Shown here: positions 36,744 through 42,990 of the stretch, piece by piece | How the letters are laid out: each line of letters starts with the position of its first letter | Position numbering within the stretch: the stretch's first letter is position 1 | Assembly: GCF_013044505.1 (NCBI RefSeq) | Contig: NZ_JABERD010000076.1 | Span: 1-42,990 of the forward strand | Source of the DNA: Streptomyces sp. S3(2020) | Lineage (GTDB): Bacteria > Actinomycetota > Actinomycetes > Streptomycetales > Streptomycetaceae | Length of the DNA: 42,990 bases | Reading direction: 5' to 3' | The notes under the pieces: model-generated | Told to the model about the DNA's origin: nothing | What the model saw: only the letters and a program-made list of their open reading frames with translations | Databases searched by the model: none | Position numbers and translations under genes: made by a program

Positions 36744-38102
36744 GTGGGACGACTCTTCGGCACGGACGGCGTGCGCGGCGTCGCCAACGCGGACCTGACG
36801 GCCGAGATGGCCCTGGGTCTGTCGGTAGCGGCGGCCCACGTACTGGCCGAGGCGGGTACCTTCGAGGGCCACCGGGCGACGGCGGTGGTCGGACGGGATC
36901 CGCGTGCGTCCGGGGAGTTCCTGGAGGCCGCGGTGGTCGCGGGCCTCGCGAGCGCGGGTGTCGACGTCCTGCGGGTCGGCGTACTGCCGACACCGGCCGT
37001 GGCCTATCTCACGGGTGCGCTCGGCGCCGACCTCGGCGTCATGCTGTCCGCCAGCCACAACGCCATGCCCGACAACGGCATCAAGTTCCTCGCCCGCGGC
37101 GGGCACAAGCTCGACGACGAGCTGGAGGAGCGGATCGAGTCGGTCTACGAGTCCCACCGGCACGGCGAGCCCTGGGACCGGCCGACGGGTTCGGGCGTGG
37201 GACGCGTACGTGAGTACCTGGAGGGCTTCGACCAGTACGTCGCCCATCTCATCGCGGTCCTCCCGAACCGGCTCGAAGGCCTGAAGATCGTCCTCGACGA
37301 GGCGCACGGTGCCGCCGCGCGGGTCTCCCCGGAGGCGTTCACCCGCGCCGGAGCCGAAGTGATCACGATCGGTGCCTCGCCGGACGGGCTCAACATCAAC
37401 GACGGGTGCGGATCGACCCACCTCGGCCTGCTGAAGGCCGCCGTCGTGGAGCACGGCGCCGACTTCGGCATCGCGCACGACGGGGACGCCGACCGCTGCC
37501 TCGCCGTGGACCACACCGGTGACGAGGTGGACGGCGACCAGATCATGGCCGTGATCGCGCTGGCGATGCGGGAACGCTCCGCGCTGCGGTCGGACACCGT
37601 CGTCGCGACCGTCATGTCGAACCTCGGGTTCAAGCTGGCCATGGACCGTGCGGGCATCCAGCTGGTGCAGACCGCGGTCGGGGACCGGTATGTGCTGGAG
37701 GCGATGAAGGAGCACGGATACGCCCTCGGCGGCGAGCAGTCCGGGCACGTCATCATCCTGGATCACGCCACCACCGGTGACGGGACGCTGACCGGGCTGA
37801 TGCTCGCGGCTCGGGTCGCGGAGACCGGGCGGTCGCTGCGGGAGCTGGCGTCCGTGATGGAGCGGCTGCCTCAGGTGCTCATCAATGTGCCGGATGTGGA
37901 CCGTACGCGGGTGGGGACGTCGGGGGAGCTGGCTTCGGCGGTTGCCGAGGCGGAGCGGGAACTCGGTTCCACCGGGCGGGTGTTGTTGCGACCTTCTGGG
38001 ACTGAGCCGCTTGTGCGGGTCATGGTCGAGGCGGCGGATATTGATCAGGCTCGGTCTGTGGCCGGGCGGTTGGCGGATGTGGTGAAGTCGGCGCTCGGTT
38101 AG
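36744..38102 (+). CDS. glmM: Phosphoglucosamine mutase
   Basis: Converts glucosamine-6-P to glucosamine-1-P for UDP-GlcNAc and peptidoglycan. The phosphoserine is S104 in MLSASHNAMPDNG; the metal loop is DGDADRC; GGEQSGHVI binds sugar and RPSGTEPLVRVMVE binds phosphate. The GTG start follows AGGAGGA (36734-36740). 452 aa. It is a pathway partner of glmS at 40314. Confidence 0.97.
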   Translation: MGRLFGTDGVRGVANADLTAEMALGLSVAAAHVLAEAGTFEGHRATAVVGRDPRASGEFLEAAVVAGLASAGVDVLRVGVLPTPAVAYLTGALGADLGVMLSASHNAMPDNGIKFLARGGHKLDDELEERIESVYESHRHGEPWDRPTGSGVGRVREYLEGFDQYVAHLIAVLPNRLEGLKIVLDEAHGAAARVSPEAFTRAGAEVITIGASPDGLNINDGCGSTHLGLLKAAVVEHGADFGIAHDGDADRCLAVDHTGDEVDGDQIMAVIALAMRERSALRSDTVVATVMSNLGFKLAMDRAGIQLVQTAVGDRYVLEAMKEHGYALGGEQSGHVIILDHATTGDGTLTGLMLAARVAETGRSLRELASVMERLPQVLINVPDVDRTRVGTSGELASAVAEAERELGSTGRVLLRPSGTEPLVRVMVEAADIDQARSVAGRLADVVKSALG

Positions 38103-38139
38103 GGCGCCGGGTTCGGGGTGGGGGGTCTGTGCTCTGCGG

Positions 38140-38212
38140 GCTGCGGGTTCGTTGTGGCTTGTCGCGCCCGCGCGGCGGTAGCCGCAAATTCAGCACAGCC
38201 CCGCGCCCCTAG
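38140..38212. repeat. Streptomyces dispersed intergenic repeat, copy 2
   Basis: The core TGTGGCTTGTCGCGCCCGCG is followed by CGGCGGTAGCCGC, a small hairpin, then CCCCGCGCCCCT. It shares GGCTTGTCGCGC and the CCGCGCCCC-type end with the copy at 26597-26636. It fills the gap between the convergent glmM and DUF389 genes and may serve as their terminator. Confidence 0.5.
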
Positions 38213-39129
38213 GCCTGCTTTCGCCAGAGCCATTTCTGGGCGAGCAGCGTGAGTGTGCCCGCCAGGATGATGCCCAGCATGTTCAGCAGGAGTTGTTCCG
38301 TTGAACCCCAGGCCTGCTTGTACTCGTTGAAGCTGAAGGCGACCGCGGCGTTCGCGGCGGCGGGGACCGTGGTGACCGAGATGGCGACGCCGACCAGGGC
38401 ACCCGACTTCGCCGAGGTCAGGGAGAGGGTGCCCGCGCAGCCGGCGAGGACGGCCACGACGAAGGAGAACCAGTCGGGCCGGTAGATGAAGTTGGTGTTG
38501 GGGCGTTCGGCGTCCAACTGCTCGGCGCTGAACAGGTTCACCCAGTCCATGAAGTGGCTGAAGCCCACCGTCACCACCATCGCCACCGCGAAGCCCACGA
38601 GCAGCGCGATCAGGGAGCGCAGCGCCAGACGGGGCCGGCGTCGGACGATCGCCGTGCTGAAGGCGGCCAGCGGGCCGAACTCCGGGCCCACCGCCATCGC
38701 GCCCACGATCAGGATCGCGTTGTCGAGGACGACACCACAGGCGGCGATCATCGTGGCCAGCGTGATGAACGCGAGGTACGTGATGGAGAGCGTCGACTCC
38801 TCGTGGGTGGCGTCCGTGAGGTGCTCCCACAGGACCGCGTCGGCGCCCTCGCCCGGGGCCTCGTCCTCGGCCTTGTCGGCCCGCTCGGAGAGCGACAGGT
38901 CGATGTTCTCGACGGCGATGGAACCGGTCTTGTCGAGGTCCAACCCGCGCAGCGCGCCGATGAGTTCGTCACCGGCCTCGCGGGCGACGTCGCACATCAC
39001 GACGTCCCCCGCGGGGTTGCGGGCGGCGCCCGGCAGCACGACCAGGTGGGTGGTGCCGACCGTCGACTCGATCAGGCGGACCACGGCGTCGGTCCTGTCG
39101 GCCGGGGTGATCAGGCGCAGATGCAGCAT
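38209..39129 (-). CDS. DUF389 family membrane protein, 306 aa
   Basis: The soluble N-terminal domain (~1-115) starts MLHLRLITPADRTDAVVRLI. About six TMs follow (~118-300), with the family-typical LDNAILIVGAMAVGPEFGPL. DUF389 has no established function. It lies 26 nt downstream of coaA on the same strand and is probably cotranscribed. The stop overlaps the dispersed repeat. Confidence 0.9.
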   Translation of the reverse strand: MLHLRLITPADRTDAVVRLIESTVGTTHLVVLPGAARNPAGDVVMCDVAREAGDELIGALRGLDLDKTGSIAVENIDLSLSERADKAEDEAPGEGADAVLWEHLTDATHEESTLSITYLAFITLATMIAACGVVLDNAILIVGAMAVGPEFGPLAAFSTAIVRRRPRLALRSLIALLVGFAVAMVVTVGFSHFMDWVNLFSAEQLDAERPNTNFIYRPDWFSFVVAVLAGCAGTLSLTSAKSGALVGVAISVTTVPAAANAAVAFSFNEYKQAWGSTEQLLLNMLGIILAGTLTLLAQKWLWRKQA

Positions 39130-39155
39130 GACGCCTTTCTAACAGGCCCGGTCCT

Positions 39156-40145
39156 TCAGAGCTTGCGCAGGCGCAGGCGCTGGACCTTGTGGTCGGGGCC
39201 CTTGCGGACGACCAGGGTGGCGCGGCCGCGGGTGGGGGCGATGTTCTCGATCAGGTTGGGCTTGTTGATGGTGCGCCACTGGGTGCGGGCGTAGTCGAGG
39301 GCCTCCTCCTCCGACACCTGGGTCCACTTGCGGAAGTAGGAGTCGGGGTTCTGGAAGGCTGTCCGGCGCAGCTTCTTGAAGCGGTTGAGGTACCAGCGCT
39401 CGACGTCCTCGGGGCCTGCGTCGATGTACACGCTGAAGTCGAAGTAGTCGGCGAGGCCGACGCGGGTGCGGCCGTCCTTGCCGGGAAGGGCGGGCTGAAG
39501 GACGTTGAGGCCCTCGACGATCAGGATGTCCGGGCGGCGCACGACGAGCTTCTCGCCGGGGACGATGTCGTAGATGAGGTGGGAGTAGACGGGGGCCGTC
39601 ACCTCGTCCTTGCCGGCCTTGATGTCGGCGACGAAACGGGTCAGCGCCCGGCGGTCGTACGACTCGGGGAAGCCTTTGCGGGACATCAGGCCGCGGGCCT
39701 GGAGTTCCTTGGTGGGGAGCAGGAAGCCGTCCGTCGTCACGCGCTCGACGCGCGGGTGCTCGGGCCAGCGGGAGAGCAGGGCCTGGAGGAGCCGGGCGAC
39801 CGTGGACTTGCCGCCGGCCACCGAGCCCGCGACCCCTATGACGAAGGGGGTGCCGGACTGGGCGCCCTGTTCGCCGAGGAAGGTGTTCAGCGCCCCTCTG
39901 AGGCCGTCCGTGGCACCGATGTAGAGATTGAGGAGCCGTGACAGCGGCAGATAGATGTCGCGCACCTCGTCGAGGTCGATGACATCGCCCAGACCACGCA
40001 GCTTCTCGACCTCCTCCGCGGTGAGCGGCAGCGGCGTCTTGTCGCGCAGCGCGCTCCACTCGGCACGGGTGAGGTCGACGTAGGGAGTCGCCTCCGGCTT
40101 GTGCCGGTGGGCGCTCCGGGGCATCGAGGAGACCGGAGAGATCAC
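39156..40145 (-). CDS. coaA: Type I pantothenate kinase
   Basis: Phosphorylates pantothenate, the first step of CoA synthesis. The P-loop is GSVAGGKST (107-115); ERVTTDGFLLP, GFPESYD and SVYIDAGPEDVERWYLNRF are family segments. 329 aa from the GTG at 40145. An ATG seven codons in (40124) is possible; neither has a clear ribosome-binding site. It is divergent from glmS. Confidence 0.95.
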   Translation of the reverse strand: MISPVSSMPRSAHRHKPEATPYVDLTRAEWSALRDKTPLPLTAEEVEKLRGLGDVIDLDEVRDIYLPLSRLLNLYIGATDGLRGALNTFLGEQGAQSGTPFVIGVAGSVAGGKSTVARLLQALLSRWPEHPRVERVTTDGFLLPTKELQARGLMSRKGFPESYDRRALTRFVADIKAGKDEVTAPVYSHLIYDIVPGEKLVVRRPDILIVEGLNVLQPALPGKDGRTRVGLADYFDFSVYIDAGPEDVERWYLNRFKKLRRTAFQNPDSYFRKWTQVSEEEALDYARTQWRTINKPNLIENIAPTRGRATLVVRKGPDHKVQRLRLRKL

Positions 40146-40300
40146 AGTCCATTGTTAACGGAGTTTGAACGGGATGGCGGGTGGGGTCCGTCACGCGGTG
40201 ACCCCTCGGAGAGCGCCGGGGGGTTCGTACGGCGGTGGGAATTTCCGATTTCGGGCACGCGGCGGCCGGTTCGGGCGCTGTTCGGGCGGGGCGGCGCCTC

Positions 40301-40306
40301 TAGGCT
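40301..40306 (+). promoter_or_regulatory. glmS -10 element, probable leaderless promoter
   Basis: TAGGCT ends 7 nt before the glmS ATG (40314), predicting transcription from the start codon itself. No ribosome-binding site precedes the ATG. The -35 region is G-rich and unrecognisable. Confidence 0.55.
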
Positions 40307-40313
40307 GCCGCGC

Positions 40314-42161
40314 ATGTGCGGAATCGTGGGTTACGTGGGGTCGCAGTCGGCGCTCGAAGTCGTGATGGCCGGACTGAAGCGGCTGGAGTACCGGGGGTAC
40401 GACTCGGCGGGCGTCGCCGTGCTGGCGGACGGTGGGCTGGCGGCCGCGAAGAAGGCGGGCAAGCTCGTCAACCTGGAGAAGGAACTGGTGGACCGGCCCC
40501 TGCCGACGGGCGGGACGGGCATCGGCCACACCCGGTGGGCCACCCACGGTGGACCGACGGACGCCAACGCGCATCCCCATCTGGACAACGCGGGCCGGGT
40601 CTCGGTCGTCCACAACGGGATCATCGAGAACTTCGCCGCCCTGCGGGCCGAACTGGCCGAGCGGGGGCATGTGCTGTCCTCCGAGACGGACACGGAGGTC
40701 GTCGCGCACCTGCTGGCGGAGGAGTTCTCCGGGACGGCCGACCTCGCGGAGGCGATGCGGCTGGTGTGCCGGCGCCTCGACGGCGCGTTCACGCTGGTCG
40801 CGGTGCACGCCGACGAGCCGGACGTGGTGGTGGGGGCGCGGCGCAACTCGCCGCTGGTGGTGGGCGTCGGGGAGGGCGAGGCGTTCCTGGCCTCCGATGT
40901 CGCCGCCTTCATCGCCCACACGCGCTCCGCGATCGAGCTGGGTCAGAACCAGGTGGTGGAGCTGCGCCGGGACGGGGTGACGGTGACGGGCTTCGACGGC
41001 CGCCCCGCCGAGGTCCGGTCGTACCACGTGGACTGGGACGCGTCCGCGGCGGAGAAGGGCGGCTACGACTACTTCATGCTCAAGGAGATCGCCGAGCAGC
41101 CGAAGGCGGTCGCGGACACCTTGCTCGGACGCATCGACGCGGCCGGCTCGCTGGCGCTGGACGAGGTGCGTATCTCCGCCGCCGAACTGCGCGAGGTGGA
41201 CAAGGTCGTGATCGTGGCGTGCGGTACGGCCTTCCACGCGGGGCTGATCGCCAAGTACGCCATCGAGCACTGGACCCGGATCCCCTGCGAGGTGGAGCTG
41301 GCGAGCGAGTTCCGCTACCGGGACCCGATCCTGGGGGCGCGGTCCCTGGTGATCGCCATCTCGCAGTCCGGGGAGACCATGGACACGCTGATGGCGCTGC
41401 GGCATGCGCGGGAGCAGGGTTCGAAGGTCCTGGCGATCTGCAACACCAACGGCTCCACGATCCCCCGTGAGTCGGACGCGGTGCTGTACACGCACGCGGG
41501 GCCCGAGGTCGCGGTCGCGTCGACGAAGGCGTTCCTGACGCAGCTGGTGGCGTGTTACCTGGTGGCCCTGTACCTGGGCCAGGTGCGGGGCACCAAGTGG
41601 GGCGACGAGATCTCCGCCGTCATCCGGGACCTGGCGCAGATCTCCGGGGAGGTGGAGCGGGTACTGGAGACCATGGAGCCGGTACGCGCCCTGGCCAGGT
41701 CGCTGGCCTCGAAGAACACGGTCCTCTTCCTCGGGCGGCACGTGGGGTATCCGGTGGCGCTGGAGGGGGCGCTGAAGCTGAAGGAACTCGCGTACATGCA
41801 CGCCGAGGGCTTCGCGGCGGGCGAGCTGAAGCACGGCCCGATCGCACTGATCGAGGAGGATCTGCCCGTGGTGGTCGTCGTGCCGTCGCCGCGGGGCCGG
41901 TCCGTGCTGCACGACAAGATCGTGTCCAACATCCAGGAGATCAGGGCCCGGGGCGCGCGCACGATCGTGATCGCTGAGGAGGGCGACGAGACGGTGGTCC
42001 CGTACGCCGACCACCTGATCCGCATCCCGGCCACCCCCACGCTGCTCCAGCCGCTGGTGGCCACGGTGCCGCTCCAGGTCTTCGCGTGCGAGCTGGCCAC
42101 GGCCCGGGGGAACGAGGTGGACCAGCCTCGGAACCTGGCCAAGTCGGTGACGGTGGAGTAG
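40314..42161 (+). CDS. glmS: Glutamine-fructose-6-phosphate aminotransferase
   Basis: Makes glucosamine-6-P from fructose-6-P and glutamine. The Ntn glutaminase domain starts MCGIVGYVG with the nucleophile Cys2, plus GHTRWATHG and HNGIIENF. Two SIS domains follow (ACGTAFHAG, AISQSGETMDTLMAL, GRHVGYPVALEGALKLKEL), ending with NLAKSVTVE. 615 aa. Longer upstream starts would block Cys2 from becoming the N-terminus. It feeds glmM. Confidence 0.97.
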   Translation: MCGIVGYVGSQSALEVVMAGLKRLEYRGYDSAGVAVLADGGLAAAKKAGKLVNLEKELVDRPLPTGGTGIGHTRWATHGGPTDANAHPHLDNAGRVSVVHNGIIENFAALRAELAERGHVLSSETDTEVVAHLLAEEFSGTADLAEAMRLVCRRLDGAFTLVAVHADEPDVVVGARRNSPLVVGVGEGEAFLASDVAAFIAHTRSAIELGQNQVVELRRDGVTVTGFDGRPAEVRSYHVDWDASAAEKGGYDYFMLKEIAEQPKAVADTLLGRIDAAGSLALDEVRISAAELREVDKVVIVACGTAFHAGLIAKYAIEHWTRIPCEVELASEFRYRDPILGARSLVIAISQSGETMDTLMALRHAREQGSKVLAICNTNGSTIPRESDAVLYTHAGPEVAVASTKAFLTQLVACYLVALYLGQVRGTKWGDEISAVIRDLAQISGEVERVLETMEPVRALARSLASKNTVLFLGRHVGYPVALEGALKLKELAYMHAEGFAAGELKHGPIALIEEDLPVVVVVPSPRGRSVLHDKIVSNIQEIRARGARTIVIAEEGDETVVPYADHLIRIPATPTLLQPLVATVPLQVFACELATARGNEVDQPRNLAKSVTVE

Positions 42162-42186
42162 GTGACCGGGCCGCGGAGCGTGGTCA

Positions 42187-42192
42187 TAGGGT
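42187..42192 (+). promoter_or_regulatory. acpS -10 element, probable leaderless promoter
   Basis: TAGGGT ends 7 nt before the acpS ATG at 42200. GTGACC at 42162-42167 could be the -35 (spacing 19). No ribosome-binding site is visible. Confidence 0.55.
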
Positions 42193-42199
42193 GCTCCGC

Positions 42200-42571
42200 A
42201 TGAGCATCATCGGCGTCGGGATCGACGTGGCGGAGATCGAGCGGTTCGCGGCTTCGCTGGAGCGCACCCCCGGGTTGGCGCGACGGCTGTTCCTCGACAG
42301 CGAGTTGCTGCTGCCCAGCGGGGAGCGCCGGGGGGTCGCCTCGCTGGCGGCGCGGTTCGCCGCGAAGGAGGCGCTCGCCAAGGCCCTGGGCGCGCCCGCC
42401 GGGCTGCACTGGACCGATGCCGAGGTGTACGTCGAGGACAGCGGGCAGCCCCGGCTCCGGGTCACCGGAACGGTCGCGGCGCGGGCGGCCGCGCTGGGTG
42501 TGCGGTCCTGGCATGTGTCGCTCAGTCATGACGCCGGTGTGGCCTCGGCCGTCGTCGTCGCGGAGGGGTAG
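42200..42571 (+). CDS. acpS: Holo-[acyl-carrier-protein] synthase
   Basis: Transfers 4'-phosphopantetheine from CoA to ACP. IGVGIDVAEIERF (metal-binding Asp) and RFAAKEALAKALG are the two Sfp/AcpS motifs, and the C-terminus WHVSLSHDAGVASAVVVAEG is typical. The ATG at 42200 gives 123 aa, the usual length; upstream in-frame starts lie inside glmS. Confidence 0.96.
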   Translation: MSIIGVGIDVAEIERFAASLERTPGLARRLFLDSELLLPSGERRGVASLAARFAAKEALAKALGAPAGLHWTDAEVYVEDSGQPRLRVTGTVAARAAALGVRSWHVSLSHDAGVASAVVVAEG

Positions 42572-42673
42572 CGGCGCCGCCGGGTCCCGCTGGGCGGGGG
42601 CAGCGGCTGGGCCGTGCCGTGTCGACGCGCGTGAGGTCGCGTCGTACGGGCACGCTCGGGGAGACTCGGACCC

Positions 42674-42953
42674 ATGCGTACTGCGTACAGCGTGGAGACG
42701 GTCAGGGCGGCCGAGCGGGAGCTCATGGCACGGCTGCCGGAGGGGGCGTTGATGCAGCGGGCGGTCGCCGGACTCACCGCCGCCTGCGCGGACTTGATGG
42801 GCAGGGTGTACGGCAGCCGGGTCGTCCTGCTGGTGGGCAGCGGCGACAACGGCGGGGACACCCTGTACGCCGGGGCCCGGCTCGCGCGCCGGGGCGCCGG
42901 GGTCGCCGCGTTGCTGCTCACGCCGGAGCGGGCCCATGCCGGAGGGCTCACGG
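42674..42953 (+). CDS. nnrE: NAD(P)H-hydrate epimerase, 5' part
   Basis: Repairs hydrated NAD(P)H; in actinobacteria it is usually fused to the dehydratase NnrD. MRTAYSVETVRAAERELMAR and VGSGDNGGDTLYAGARLARR are the NnrE N-terminal and nucleotide-binding motifs. The frame stays open to 42990, but after ~42953 the residues (PFTHLALPRK) leave the family and the DNA resembles adapter, so I end the genomic part there. GAGACT (42661-42666) ends 7 nt before the ATG, a weaker leaderless -10. Confidence 0.85.
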
Positions 42954-42990
42954 GCGGCCCTTTTACCCATCTGGCCCTGCCCCGGAAGGG
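42954..42990. other. Probable degraded Nextera adapter at the contig end
   Basis: Positions 42954-42972 match the reverse Tn5 mosaic end CTGTCTCTTATACACATCT at 13 of 19, with 9 of the last 11 identical. The next 14 bases match the following adapter part GACGCTGCCGACGA at 9 of 14. The encoded protein loses family similarity at the same point. Confidence 0.6.

Overview
The window looks like a Streptomyces chromosome fragment. It is very GC-rich, codons end in G or C, start codons are often GTG, genes are joined by 1- or 4-nt overlaps, and the S10/spc/alpha ribosomal cluster has actinobacterial gene order (secY-adk-map-infA-rpmJ-rpsM-rpsK-rpoA-rplQ-truA). Both ends carry sequence resembling the Nextera/Tn5 adapter, so the window is probably a whole contig and its outermost ~20-40 bases are not genomic.

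Layout. (1) 1-9703 is an accessory region. It holds two uncharacterised genes, a degraded stretch with a Ser/Thr-kinase remnant, a sensor kinase/OmpR regulator pair divergent from a PepSY-repeat protein, and a four-gene module: a Crp-type regulator, a nucleotide-cyclase-like protein, a large P-loop protein with an altered Walker A, and a soluble SPFH/PHB-like protein. The last three overlap by ATGA, and the P-loop gene has a TTA codon (possible bldA control). (2) 10170-26572 is the ribosomal superoperon. It runs rpsJ to rpsQ, rplN to rplO, secY-adk, map, infA-rpmJ-rpsM-rpsK, rpoA-rplQ, with strong hairpins at most junctions; truA follows a canonical terminator. (3) 27746-34361 is a probable exopolysaccharide/glycoconjugate locus: cellulose-synthase-like GT2, GH26-like lipoprotein, GT-C membrane glycosyltransferase, UDP-glucose dehydrogenase and polyprenol-phosphate mannose synthase. 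(4) 34411-42990 holds a conserved membrane protein, rplM-rpsI, glmM, a DUF389 protein, coaA, glmS, acpS and the 5' part of nnrE.

How the parts fit. Most of the window is growth machinery: ribosomal proteins, RNA polymerase alpha, Sec translocon, translation initiation, and amino-sugar and CoA/ACP supply. Two non-housekeeping blocks stand out. In the Crp/cyclase/P-loop/PHB module, the regulator keeps the cyclic-nucleotide-binding signature and the cyclase-like protein keeps both metal-binding Asp residues. The cyclase C-terminus and the P-loop protein N-terminus carry similar short Gly/Val/Asp motifs resembling bacterial amyloid signalling motifs. This is my best candidate for an undescribed system. 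In the polysaccharide locus, a processive synthase, a surface hydrolase and a lipid-linked sugar transferase are translationally coupled.

I saw no tRNA or rRNA genes, CRISPR arrays, insertion sequences, prophage genes or attachment sites.
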